In this document: in pieces, positions 47,463 through 58,468 of the stretch
Layout of the letters: every line of letters begins with the position of its first letter
Position numbering within the stretch: position 1 is the first letter of the stretch
From: Petrosia ficiformis
Lineage: Eukaryota; Porifera; Demospongiae; Haplosclerida; Petrosiidae
Assembly (NCBI GenBank): GCA_947044365.1
Contig: OX345646.1
Location: 3,852,827-3,916,826 of the forward strand
Length of the DNA: 64,000 nt
Reading direction: 5' to 3'
The notes under the pieces: model-generated
Databases searched by the model: none
What the model saw: only the letters and a program-made list of their open reading frames with translations
What the model was told of the DNA's origin: nothing
Made by a program: the position numbers and the translations under genes

Positions 47463-48117
47463 ATTGTAAAAGCATGTGTCTCACATCCTAAATACTTCAA
47501 TAGGCAACTGATACATGTACATGTATGTAATGAGTATGAGAACTTTTATTTGAGGGTTACTACATGTACATAGTACATGATTTGTGTTTGTAAGTACATG
47601 TACATGTTCCATTGTATCTCCCTATCTTATATGATAATGAACATATAACATCCATACACAAATGTAGAAAACAATCTTGAACACACACTTTTATAGAAAT
47701 AGTCACTTTTCATTCATTATACAAATGTAGCATTAGATACCTAAGTTAGTTGACTTCTTGTATAAAATCACTGATTAGTGACTATACATTTAACATAGAG
47801 TAAAACATACACCAGTTGTGAGTATTCCCTGGTCATGTGATCTCTTAACTACTGATTCATTGTATCTTGTACATACATACAAGTATACATGTATGTATAT
47901 AATTATACTGATAATACTGAAGAGTGTACAGTTATAGACCAGACAAAGAATTTAGTGAAACATTTAGCATATGTGATTTTTCTCTCCTCTGTATTAGTTG
48001 TAACTTCGCAGTCTTCGTTAGTTAAATATAAGTGTTTGTTTAAACTTGGTTTGTAATTCCCTGTGTGGATGGTCAGAATCTATTTTTTTAATTACGAATT
48101 TTACGTTTTTTTCACAG

Positions 48118-48263
48118 AAGCTGATATTACTAAAGACAGGATTCATAAGATTTTATCAACTCCAGCAAATGCAATTCCTGATATTCATGATTCAAGTTAT
48201 TGTAGGAGCTACATGTATGATAGGAAGTGGAAGAAAGAATATCTCAAGAAGATAGAAGAATGA
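48118..48263 (+). CDS. Terminal exon of an unrecognised plus-strand gene
   Basis: After acceptor TTTTTTTCACAG, a 146-nt segment, entered in phase 1, encodes ADITKDRIHKILSTPANAIP, then a Tyr/Lys-rich end (YDRKWKKEYLKKIEE) and TGA at 48261-48263. Composition and the strong polypyrimidine tract argue for real coding. A degraded relative lies near 17985-18020. No earlier exons could be assigned; family unknown. Confidence 0.5.
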
Positions 48264-48810
48264 TCTAAAGAGAAATGACAGAGCCATAATAGGTACAGGG
48301 AACCTATCATGTTGTATTATAAAACCTTACATGTACATGTACATGGTATGTACTTACAGTAGCTTGTTGTAATGACATATGCTGTATATAATATGTTATT
48401 TTAGTAACTTCATCAATGCTTCACGCATATATACTGTACATGTCTATGTGTGTAACTTTCAACAACTTCATACACCCTTAAACTATCTTAGAACTGTTTC
48501 AAACATCATTATCTGCCTAATAACTAAGTACCTACCTTATTTAAACTACCATGTTACTTCCATGAAAGACTGTGAGCAGACACACTCAACAGAGGAAATG
48601 GTTGATGTACAACTTTTAAAAAAGTGAATGCGTGTTCTGTCTTACCTGCTGGTAATAACTAGCTAGTGTAAGAGCTAGTGGTTTTAATTGAGGACTAGTT
48701 TACATAATTATGTTTGAATACTAGATTACATGTATGATGGGATATAGTCCTAGTTATACTTACAACAATGAGTAATTAAAAATAATATTGGTTGGTTAAA
48801 CGATACTATA
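48264..48810. other. Spacer block shared with 18020-18240
   Basis: Contains the TACAGGGAACCTATCATGTTG and GTAAGAGCTAGTGGTTTTAA segments in the same order as 18 kb, with about 250 bp of extra sequence between them. Confidence 0.55.
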
Positions 48811-48990
48811 TATAAGGCTGCTGTTAAACCATTGTGATTTTTGAATTTGGGAGGGGGTTCCATACCCCACACCCCTCTATGATAATTCACATTTGCACAG
48901 TCTTCTGTTATTCCCCCTCCTCTGTCATATAAAATGTCTCTACTGCTTAGAGGTTTCTTGCTTCGTGTTACTGCATTTTGGGCTTGTAGA
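48810..48990 (-). repeat. Member of the formerly coding dispersed repeat, longest open copy
   Basis: The minus strand is open through KKPLSSRDILYDRGGGITED and KFKNHNGLTA. It joins the GITEDC block seen at 19 kb with the KNHN.LTA block seen at 46 kb, showing that these belong to one original unit. Confidence 0.55.
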
Positions 48991-49313
48991 TCATAGAATG
49001 AAAAATAATACAAAACAGAGGTTTTGTTATGAAGATCTATTGTAACTACTTTGAGCTAATACTTACATGTCATATTTTGCAAGAGACAATCAAAACAATT
49101 TATGATGAGTAAGCAAGTGAATATTTTTTCATTAAAGAAAGAGAGTATTTGAATAGCTAAAAGCGGTATTTGTTTCAGCACTAGCTCACATATATACATG
49201 TTCATGTACATGTGTGTACTATATACGTATAATTATAATTACAAAGTTTTGTTATAATCGTAATGCTATAATTATAAACATGTATATATCCAAGCAACAG
49301 GATTGACAAATAT

Positions 49314-49314
<1 letters not shown>

Positions 49315-49353
<39 letters not shown>

Positions 49354-49570
49354 CAGGTTGGTTGTGCCCTGGGATTCCCCTCTAGAGTTCCCAAATATTT
49401 AAGGTAGCCATTAAACTATTGTGGTTTTTTGGATGTGATGAATAATTTCACCTCTGGAATATCATCACGTAGATACATGCTCTAGACGCTCAATGAAACT
49501 AGATTTAGACACTTTCATAATTTCACACAACCAATACAACACTCATATCACCAAACCCCTCCCATATTTG
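49315..49570 (-). repeat. Member of the formerly coding dispersed repeat
   Basis: (TC)n at 49317-49350, then CATACAGGTTGGTTGTGCCC, the DDIPEVKLFIT segment (minus strand), and the CCAAACCCCTCCCATATTTG end shared with 16.3 kb. Reading frame interrupted. Confidence 0.65.
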
Positions 49571-49641
49571 ATTATGACTGATCATGAGAAAGGAGTAGTT
49601 ATTAATAAAACAGTGTCCCTATGATTTATTTATGGTAACTA

Positions 49642-49758
49642 TCAATCATTGTGTGTCTCTACCTTACTGTGTACTTTCAATTGAATACCGAGTTCTCCAG
49701 TCTTATTACATCCTTGATCCTTCAAGGTTCTAACCTCATGGTTACTAATGACTTTCTC
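49642..49758 (-). CDS. Possible terminal exon, unrecognised minus-strand gene
   Basis: A 117-nt phase-0 segment follows acceptor TTATGTTACAG and ends in TGA (49642-49644). It encodes 38 residues (EKVISNHEVRTLKDQGCNKT, then IQLKVHSKVETHND). The composition looks like real protein, but no upstream exons could be linked. Confidence 0.4.
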   Translation of the reverse strand, partial: EKVISNHEVRTLKDQGCNKTGELGIQLKVHSKVETHND

Positions 49759-49759
49759 C

Positions 49760-50340
49760 TGTAACATAATTATTATAGTTTTATTATCAATATTTGTTTT
49801 ACTTTAGATTCTTGCATTTTTTGTGTATAATTTGTGTCTACTACAATAGCTATTAGTTACAAGCTCATTACTTCCTGGTTGACTATAGACTGTGTAGTCC
49901 AGCCATGCCCATTAATTGACCATGCCCCCGGAATGGTGCAACCTCCAAACTATGTACATGTACAGTATGTATGCGTTGCGTACATGTACATGTATGTGAC
50001 ACAAATATGTATATAAAATAAGTATTAATTCAACCTGTAGATAATAATAGTCCTGTGAGGAATAAAAATACTTTGTTATTCAGAAAACTTTGTGTGTGAT
50101 TTGATTATATGTAGTGGTCTTATTAGCATGCATACATGTACATGTAATATATTATACATGTAGTTTTGTTTAAATACAGTATACTCATTCAATACAGTCA
50201 CATAATTATTATGTACTAAAGCTCATTTACATTCACTATTACCAAAAATGTTCCTAGCTTTACTTCAGAATGACTAATAATATACATGTACATGTACATA
50301 AATTATATCTGATGTAAGAACAGACTTAATAGAGCAATGA
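49760..50340. other. No gene recognised
   Basis: AT-rich; a fragment of the 1590-2115 repeat family at about 49832-49945 and several TACATGTA clusters. Confidence 0.4.
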
Positions 50341-50384
50341 TTTAAACCCAGGCTGTTGTATGTACACATCCATATTGCTATATC

Positions 50385-50602
50385 TTCTTTCTTCCCCTCT
50401 TTCTCCTCCTCTTCCTCTCTCTCTCTCTCTCTCTTCCTCTTCCTCCTACTCCCTCTCTCTTCCCCGCTTTCTCCTCCTCTTCTTCCTCCTCCCTCTTTCT
50501 TCCTATTCCTCCTCCTCCCTCTCTCTTACCCTCTTTCTCCTCTTCTTCTTCCTCCCTCTCTCTTCCTCTTCCTTCTCCTCCTTCTCTTTCTTTGTCTTCT
50601 TA
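50385..50602. repeat. Polypyrimidine tract of about 215 bp
   Basis: Almost exclusively C and T on the plus strand, with CCTCTTCCTCC-type units and a pure (CT)n core at 50415-50433. Such tracts can form triplex DNA. Open frames across it are low-complexity and not genes. Confidence 0.9.
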
Positions 50603-50832
50603 GCCACAAACTAATGTGGAGTATACCTTCTGATAACATTCCTCTCATTTGTGTAGTTAAGGTAACCTTTGTGTCTCTAACCATAATAGCTTGTAAATAT
50701 TACATACATGTATAATTAACAGTAATTCAAATTATATAGATGTACACTGTGTATGTATATGTACATATACAATGTACACATGTACATGTACATGCATTGA
50801 CTTACAATGTATTGCTACATTTATAATAATAG

Positions 50833-50899
50833 GAGCAAACTTGATTATCCTAAAGCAAGGAGAGACACATTTTTAGCTGAGCTTGGCGAACATGAAGAA
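50833..50899 (+). CDS. Internal exon of unrecognised plus-strand gene 3
   Basis: A 67-nt exon (acceptor ATAATAATAG, donor GTAAGT), open only when entered in phase 2 (SKLDYPKARRDTFLAELGEH). It exits in phase 0 into 50961-51005. No family recognised. Confidence 0.6.
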
Positions 50900-50960
50900 G
50901 TAAGTCACATCTCACCTCTGTTAAACATTAATTATATTTCTATCACTTTTAATATTCCAG

Positions 50961-51005
50961 GTGGGGACATTTTTAAGAGAAGCATTTGAACAAGCAGGAC
51001 TGAAG
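50961..51005 (+). CDS. Internal exon of unrecognised plus-strand gene 3
   Basis: A 45-nt microexon (VGTFLREAFEQAGLK), acceptor ATATTCCAG, donor GTATGT, phase 0 both sides. Amphipathic helix character continues from the previous exon. Confidence 0.6.
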
Positions 51006-51126
51006 GTATGTACATTTATAGGGTGGTAAAGGGATGCATTTGCCGTCATAACCCCCAAACCACCCCACCCCCTCCCTTTGGTATCAATAGCCGCAAAATG
51101 AAGGCCTGGTAGTAATGTATTATAAC

Positions 51127-51456
51127 TAGGGTTGGAACGATCCTGTCTTTTACTATCTGGATATCCATTCACAATAATGATCTGGTACCCAGATAATTGC
51201 TCTAAAACATTCATGACTTATTTGCACTAAAATATACAGTATTATTGTTGTAATCACCTTTATACAAGCATCATTGCACTCTACAAGCCAAAACAGCTGG
51301 TTATAAAATAAAGACACTTTATTGCAATTTCGATTTCACGTGTTTGATTTCTGCACATGCGCAAACATTAAACAAACATCTGGATACTAAGAAACAAATC
51401 TGGATGTTTAGTTCGCTGATAATTATCCGAATAATCAGGTATCTGTTCCAGCCCTA
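51127..51456. mobile_element. hAT-like MITE, 330 bp
   Basis: Starts TAGGGTTGGAACGATC and ends CCAGCCCTA. It is flanked by near-identical 8-mers, ATTATAAC (51119-51126) and ATTATAAT (51457-51464). TAGGG(C/T)TGGAAC ends and the 8-bp target suit hAT. It lies in an intron of gene 3. Confidence 0.75.
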
Positions 51457-51599
51457 ATTATAATTACATTTTGTAACTAAACATTTTGATACTAAATTAA
51501 CTATAGTATGTATGTAATGTAGTCATGTGTATTTATATACATGCATGTGTGTGTCTTTCTTTTATATACATGTGTACATGATTATTAATGTAACAAGAT

Positions 51600-52040
51600 A
51601 TATAGAGAAAAAAGTATCCCTATGACTGCTTTGTGGTGTCCAGCATTCAATAATCATGGCTGACTTTATCATACCTGAAACACAACAGCCTACTATACAT
51701 TATCTACTCTCCTTACCTTTTAAAGGACCTTGTAGAACTTTAGGATGTATTTAAGGTAGAATAGCTAGCTATTAGATCCAGTTTCTACATAAACTAGTAA
51801 AGCTACAAGCAGCTTTCTTTCTGCTGCTCTGTAGAGCTTGAGTGCGCGTTCTACTACGTTCTATTATGCACCACACTCATTAATTGACCGAGCCCCCCGG
51901 AACGACATCACTTCCTTAACTACGTATACAACGCATACTCACATAAGTGACAAGAATATAAATATATATATAAACATACTTTGAACCCATAGGAAAGCAA
52001 TCATAGGGATTGCCCTACGGGCCATAAAAATATGAATACT
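51600..52040. repeat. Dispersed repeat, same family as 1590-2115
   Basis: Shares CATGGCTGACTTTAT, GCAGCTTTCTTTCTGCTGC and GGAAAGCAATCATAGGGAT with 1590-2115 in the same order. Intronic position in gene 3. Confidence 0.6.
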
Positions 52041-52084
52041 AAGAATCATTGCACTCTACAATGTATGTATCTTCCCTTATACAG

Positions 52085-52129
52085 GAAACCATAGAACTTG
52101 ATGAAACCAGGCCTGGTTGTGTTCTGTGA
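52085..52129 (+). CDS. Terminal exon of plus-strand gene 3
   Basis: Fourteen codons (ETIELDETRPGCVL) and TGA follow acceptor CTTATACAG in phase 0, continuing 50961-51005. The combined tail is acidic to mixed helix ending in RPGCVL. It is not a prenylation box, because Cys is third from the end. Confidence 0.55.
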   Translation, partial: ETIELDETRPGCVL

Positions 52130-53172
52130 TGAACATTACATTCAACAGATGTTTATACATGTACCTCATGGCAATACATTAAATTTTCAATATATGCACA
52201 ATATCACAATTTTTATGTAAGTCTACATCTCCTTTCTGTCTGTCATGATGTCTGAATAGACTGACCTGATCAGTTTAGTACAGGGCATTTCACTAATATT
52301 GTAACAGAATGTTAGCATGGTCATTTTAATGTTTAGGCATCTTTATTATGTTTATAAATTACGTATTTATAATATGTACATGTTGTTATTAAGATTGCTT
52401 CTGTATTATTGTTTATCTTCATCTTTACTTTAGTGTCAGTGAAAGTTTTACAATGTTATTTCTACACATGTATTATATGACATGTGATATCAATGGGATA
52501 ATCACATGTCAATTCACCACTACACTGCATGATTAACCAGTTATACATGTACAAGCAGTGCGTATGTACCAAGCCTAGCCAACATTAAAGTGGGTGTGGC
52601 ACCACATTTTGATGGTAAATATCAAAATTAATTTTAAAATTAATGTCAAAACTAACTTTGACCTTCAAATGATTTCATACCTGTATACAACACTGAACAT
52701 ATATACATGTTATTACACCTATGCATGTATATTTAGAATACTCCAATTCCATTGTTCTTTGTACATCTGCTTTCAAACATTCGTGCATGGAACACTATTT
52801 TTGTAATTCCATAATTATAATATTATCCAATAAAATGAATTGGACTTTCAAATAAGGAATTAGAACATGGTTAAAGTATAGCTGACTACTATTGAGAATG
52901 TGAATTGAATTATTCTAATTTAAAACCTCAATTTCAATGCCTATGGTAGCAAGAGATGTCTTCAACTGCTGGAGAGCTGTCATACGTAAATTGATTCTCT
53001 GCAATAGTTTCTGCACTATTTAATTCATTCGTATGAGTATTAATGATTCCCTGTTTGACAATAGAAATTTCATTCTTTTGGAACTACAAACAAAAGGAAA
53101 GTTTAACCTTGCCAATTCCAGTTAGATGCAGGGGAGGAAGGAGTGTATCTCCCTTTGACACCTTCCCTCTAC
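52130..53172. other. Intergenic, no gene recognised
   Basis: Space between convergent gene 3 (plus) and gene copy C (minus). AT-rich, with nothing coding that I can support. Confidence 0.4.
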
Positions 53173-53248
53173 CAGAGATTGGAGGGATGATGAGGACAGC
53201 TATATATACATGTATATATAGCTGTCCTCATCATCCCTCCAATCTCTG
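53173..53248. repeat. Perfect 76-bp palindrome, no spacer
   Basis: Each 38-bp arm (CAGAGATTGGAGGGATGATG at its outer end, TATATATACA at the centre) is the exact reverse complement of the other. The symmetry axis is between 53210 and 53211. With one mismatch it extends to 53171-53250. The mixed-composition outer arms exclude a simple-repeat origin. Confidence 0.98.
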
Positions 53249-54017
53249 TTAGCCCCCTTACTTGAACATGCTGTCTCTGCCCTGAATACAATAGGATTTA
53301 ACAAATTTTCTCACCATCAATAATCCTCTTTAATAGTAACTACATAATTATAAACTGTAGATTAAAACATAGAGTTCCATAATAATTATAATCATTGCAA
53401 AATCCAGTCCATGTACGTACGCATAATGTAATTATGTAATAATTAGGTAATTATAAGGATTGTGTATAATTAAGTAATAATTAAGTATATATTATATACC
53501 ATTTTATAACAATAGTTATTATTAACACCTACAATTATAATTGAAGTAGTTAAGGGTTGAGAGTCAGAGTACAAGAAAATTAATGTGTTTCAGAAACAGA
53601 GAATATTTTAAGAAATCAGCCTATTTCATAGTGTGGTGTACGCAATTTGAATCCATTATTTATACAATATAGACAATTTCCAGTATTTGGTATTCGAATT
53701 ACATCACTCTAGATCTGGCCTTCAACCCTTCAATTATTATATGAAATACTGTGATTATGCATGACCTTGCTATAGCTAATTATCATTCCTTCTTCACTAA
53801 ATTAAATACTATATAGGTTAATTCTACGATGCATTTTATCTTCTTGCCTCACCCAGTTAATAATATAACATGTTAAATTGTTTTTTAAAAAAATCAAAAT
53901 CAAAAGAACTCTCAAATATAATAAGAAGCAAAAAAATAATAAAATAATTAATATCAAAAATATCAAGAAATCAATATAAACTGAGTTTCTATTACCAGTT
54001 TGAAAAAAAAAACACAA
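53249..54017. other. 3' flank of gene copy C
   Basis: AT-rich, likely 3' untranslated and intergenic sequence of copy C. A-rich runs at 53887-53946. Confidence 0.4.
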
Positions 54018-54286
54018 CTAATTATTACAAGGATGGGCTTTGGCAATTTCATCTGCTATCCTTTCCTTCTTAATCAGAGGACTCCTCAGAGCTTTAACAA
54101 GTGAACCCCAAGAGGCTGATCCTGTATCCAGCCATTTTTGAAACATCATACGTTGACCATCTTTCACTCCTCGACTATCATTTTGAATTATATCAAGCTG
54201 ATAGGACGGAAGGCCAAGCTCCAGGCCCAGATTGTACCAATCAATAACCTCAACAGTGGCTCTCAGCACTGGGAGTAGATCATTAT
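54018..54286 (-). CDS. Death-domain terminal exon, gene copy C
   Basis: A 269-nt exon (acceptor CACACAATAG) ends in a stop at 54018. It encodes a typical death domain: DLLPVLRATVEVIDWYNLG, LGLPSYQLDIIQND, then MMFQKWLDTGSASWGSLVKA and a final helix. The conserved W.LG.LGL, L..I and WL.....SW..L..AL pattern is clear. Death domains oligomerise with partner death domains in apoptosis and NF-kB type signalling. Copy B has no counterpart in the window. Confidence 0.9.
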
Positions 54287-54404
54287 CTATTGTGTGATTT
54301 AAAAGAAAATAGAAATGCTCACTGAATTGTAAAACGTTTTTCATAATTATGAATAATTTGGATAGATTTTACGTTTACACAACATCACAAAATGAATTTA
54401 TTAC

Positions 54405-54455
54405 CTGTTAAATATGTATCATCCACTATTCCAATTCCAGTCAGTGATATCTGAT
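54405..54455 (-). CDS. Short exon before the death domain, gene copy C
   Basis: A 51-nt exon, phase 1 to phase 1 (QISLTGIGIVDDTYLT). The acceptor is TTTCTGCATAG and the donor GTAATA. Phase compatibility on both sides supports it. Confidence 0.6.
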
Positions 54456-54943
54456 CTATGCAGAAACACACATATAAATAACCAATACTGGAAATTATAC
54501 AAAATACATTAACAATTGGTGATACCACACTACCAAATGTGAAATACTTTAAATTTCTATAATTTTCATCATTCTGCTACTGACACACATTTGAGAGTGT
54601 TTTTGTGTTTTTGGGTGTTAACCCCAGTGTATTACTACTTTGTGAGTTAGTCTACTATGGTTTTAAGCCCTTATAATAATGCAAGCATGTACAGTATGTT
54701 TTCAATATGTACATGAGATAATAATATTCTAAATAGAAGTAACCAAGTTAAGTGGGCCAAAGATAATCATGAAAGAAACTACATAAGTGAATTGAACTTT
54801 GAGTGACTTACTGCAACTATGAAATAATTCTGTATATTTGAATAATGATCTACGTTAATTCTAAAAGTGACATGGACTTATTATTTATTACACTATTAAT
54901 TAACCAACTGGTACAATTACATATACACCATAATAATACTCAC

Positions 54944-55315
54944 CTGATAATTGTTTCAGCATGTCATCAGCAATTCTTTTTAATCCTGCATTTTGCTGTA
55001 TCTTTAATACCTCACAGAACTTTACCAATATATTTGGTGTGTTGAAGACTTTCAGAGATCTGTAAACTTCATCCACTAGATTGCTGGCTTTCTCTAGTCG
55101 AGATAGGCCTAGAGTGGTTAGTACGTTTTCTTTGACTGGATAAGGAATAAGATCAGCTGCCCACAAGTCATTGGCTAACTTGCTGGTATCAGAAATAATA
55201 CCTAGTAATTCTGAGGTATGCTTATTGAGTATAATATGAGGAGATATGTCTTTTTTAGGTAACGAGTTGGTGTCAGAAGTGGTAGTGACTTTGAGTGGTG
55301 TGGTTAACACAGGAA
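54944..55315 (-). CDS. CARD-like helical exon, gene copy C
   Basis: A 372-nt exon equal in length to 24335-24706. It encodes the same helices (LLGIISDTSKLANDL, SRLEKASNLVDEVYRSL, FCEVLK, ADDMLKQLS). Changes from B are spread (ATDLWSAD/ANDLWAAD, TPSLS/TLGLS). CARD-like by pattern only; it may instead be another death-fold or an unnamed helical module. Confidence 0.7.
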
Positions 55316-55374
55316 CTGCACAAAGAAAGTTGAATGCTATAATTATGTTTAATTATGAATTACCAGTATAGTAC

Positions 55375-55455
55375 CTGTAGTGTGTGGTGTTGTATGAGAG
55401 GATGTTAAATGGGGAGAGTTTGTTCCTCTGTCTCTTTGGATAGGATCATGTGCTC
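55375..55455 (-). CDS. Linker exon, gene copy C
   Basis: An 81-nt, phase-1 exon (DPIQRDRGTNSPHL). Same borders as 24767-24847. Confidence 0.7.
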
Positions 55456-55987
55456 CTAGTTATACAAATACACAATTAACACTACATGATAGCAAATATT
55501 CTAGTATTCTAAGTATAATTAACAATGATATTGATTTAGTACATATAAAATGCATTGTTACTATCACATATATTACACTAAGAGAGTTGAAGAAAGTCAT
55601 ATAGTAATATACACGTACATGTACATACACTAGCTGAAAGTCCAAACTAATTCCCAGTTAACTGGTCTTACTATTACAACCTCAAAGAACAGCATGCAAG
55701 ATTATATACTAATCATGAGTCTTGCATAAGCTAGTGGTATCATCACATATAATGCTTTGTTATATGATTATTCTTTCCTATGAAGATAATAATCTCAAGA
55801 TGTGTACACTATATATGATCCTTTTCTACAAGAATAAAGAAAATAAACATCATTTTATCGTTGTATGCTCTTCTGTCTAACGTAGATGTAATAGACCATA
55901 GCTTATAATTGGATAATTTATAATTTATTATGCTATTCATTAACCACATGGCATAATTATTACTAACACATTATTAGTGAAACTTAC

Positions 55988-56438
55988 CATGATCATCAGT
56001 GTAGGGTGAAAACCAGGCAAGGTGTCGCTCATCAGTCAATTTGACAGGAGGAAGCTTCTTCTGTTCTGTACATGTAGCAACCATTATCCCATCTACATAT
56101 GTTAGCTTAGCAGGATGTACAGGAACTGATTTCTCATGTTTATTCTGACATCGTAGGGTGGGAACAACGTCTGCAACAGAACTATCATAATGTAATGTAT
56201 CAGCACATGTAGGTAGGACATCCTTTATTGATTGAAGTAACTTTCTACAATGACTTCCAGGTAATCCTGTGTAGTACAGCTCCAGCCAATCATAGCTATC
56301 CACTAGGACAACAGATCCATTCATGTCATCACAATCCAGATGTATTGCATATCTAAGCTGTTGTACTGAAGAGTCTAAAAACATCTTTGGGGCATTTTCT
56401 TTCCCCATGAGAGCAACTGCTAAAGCAAGGAATAGGCC
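55988..56438 (-). CDS. COR-domain C-terminal exon, gene copy C
   Basis: A 451-nt exon continuing the COR domain (GLFLALAVAL, VVLVDSYDWLELYY, KLPPVKLTDERHLAWF). Differences from copy B include SIKDVL, VADVV and PTLRCQ. Phase 0 in, phase 1 out. Confidence 0.8.
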
Positions 56439-56780
56439 CTGTGTAAGAGAGAATGGTTAAACAAACATTGGAAGGAATTAATAATAATTTTATGTACAAT
56501 GTAGTTCATAAAATTCCATTAAAAATCTAAAGGGTCGTGTTACTTTTAATCTTGGCATTTCTTTACTACCTCAATATAACCATACAACTAGTAAAAGAGT
56601 ATTATCACATCATATGTCTGCTGAAGGTTTGTAGCGCAAGCCTAATCAACCTCTTTCTCTATAATCCTATAATAAATCTGAACCACTAATACAATAAGAT
56701 CCGTATAGCCCATGTGATTAAAACATGCCTAAGGGTATGAAGAATTGAATAATGAAGTACATTGTAAGAGACAATTTTAC

Positions 56781-58468
56781 CTGTGGTATCATCTTGTTCT
56801 TAAAGAGTAGAACCAGAGGTTCACAGGTTTGAGTGAGTTCTCTCTTTTCTTCTTCGGAGAGATGAAGAGGGGGTAGAGCTGATGGAAGAAAATAACGAAT
56901 AGGAGCGGAAGACTTCTTGACTGGAGCAATGATGAATAAATACTGGAGGAGTTGAATGAGGTGATCATTTGTGAAGAGGTTGGGTATGAACTCAAGAGAC
57001 AGGTATTGAAGTAACTCCTCTGAAAACAGTCCTTCACGACGCAGCTTTCTCTGCATGTCGGGTGGAAGGACGACACCTTTGGCGAGTAATTCTTGTGGAT
57101 AGTCAACAAAAGACACTCTAACAAGTGAAGTGACCATATCAAGAAGGTATTGTGGGTTAGTAAATACCACATGAGGGAGAACATGGAAATAGAGGAACAA
57201 GCTAAGTGAGTTCAAATATTCAATACACTGGTAAACCTCTTGCTTCCCCATTCCTAGTTTGATACCAATCTGTTCACAGGTATCCAATGTCACCATACCA
57301 TGTACTACTTTTAGTGACTCTTCTTTCACCTTAACCTCAAACATGTACCATCGTATAGGAATTTTGATTGGAATAGGCTCGTTGCTACAAGTGATACGAT
57401 GACGAATCTGTGATGATATTTTTTCACGACTCCACCAGCACATATTATCGACAGGGAAGATAAGTTCCTCGTTGTGTTCATTGTAGAACACAAGATGCTC
57501 TTTGTATTCTCTCAGAGCATGAACCAACTGTCGATTCTTCTCTGCAAGTGGTTCAATAGATTTTAAGAAGCCCTTGATACCATGTGTATGATCATGATAT
57601 GTGCCGATTAGAAGGAACAAAGGCTTTATTTCTATTAATCTCTTGCTCAATGTGTATTTTGAAGAGACAATAGAACGTACAAATGATTGAATGAGTTGTA
57701 TATATGTCATTTGTAGTACTGCAGGTTGAGTCAACTCTTTACCATTGATAGAGTAGGCAAAAGTGGGTTTATCATTGAGACGTTGTGTTAATTTCAAGAC
57801 AATGATATTGATTACATTGCCATGAATGAAGACTCGTGATATATCAGTAAATTGTGGTTGTCCGCCACTATCCAAAACATTGATCCAGGTAGATTGATAG
57901 AGAGCACCTGATGTTTTACCTTGTGCTAACGATTGGAGAACTTCTTCAGGGAAGTGCGAAGGGTCTGGAATTAATTTGGAACGAACAACATCCTCATTAT
58001 CCATATCTGTATGAGCAGGAGTAGACGTAATGTCTTCTACTGTTGTTGGTGAAAGTGAAAGGATGGCTTGACGTTTATATATTTCACCTTCTCGCTCAAT
58101 ACATGATGGATTATCCCCAACTACAGATGTAATCTGAGCTATACTGGTTTGTTGATGACTGGAGATTGGTGCGATCTCTTCCCTATCAAAGGAACCAAGC
58201 AATCGAGCTGCTTCTGCCATCATTAGCTTTAACTCTGGAATGCCAATTGTACTCCATACATTCCCTTCATCATGAGCAGCTACTCTTTGAATGGCACGTA
58301 TTGGGCGATTACCTATTGGTGTACTGTGGTGATGCTTAGGAGGTTTCCAATTAAACAGGAGGTGTAAGAACGATGTCTTTCCTGTTGCAGGAGGACCCAT
58401 GATTGCAATCCTCAGGATATTAATATTGACCCAGCCTTCTTGCATTGCACGGGTGAAAATGTTTTTGT
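56781..58468 (-). CDS. Roc-COR GTPase exon, gene copy C
   Basis: A 1688-nt exon, phase 1 in, phase 0 out, joined in frame to ankyrin exon 59808-59871 (FIEAG then DKNIFTRAMQEGW). It shows P-loop GPPATGKTSF, G3-like DSGGQPQF and G4-like GTYHD, where copy B has GTYRD. The basic residue at that position normally contributes to guanine recognition in NKxD-type motifs, so nucleotide binding could be altered. The COR part has the EYLNSLSLFLYFH and NPQYLLDMV segments. The long P-loop to G3 insertion is also present. Confidence 0.9.

Noticed and set aside
50356..50715. Long open frames rich in Ser, Leu and Pro
   Set aside because: Produced by the polypyrimidine tract; low complexity in every frame.
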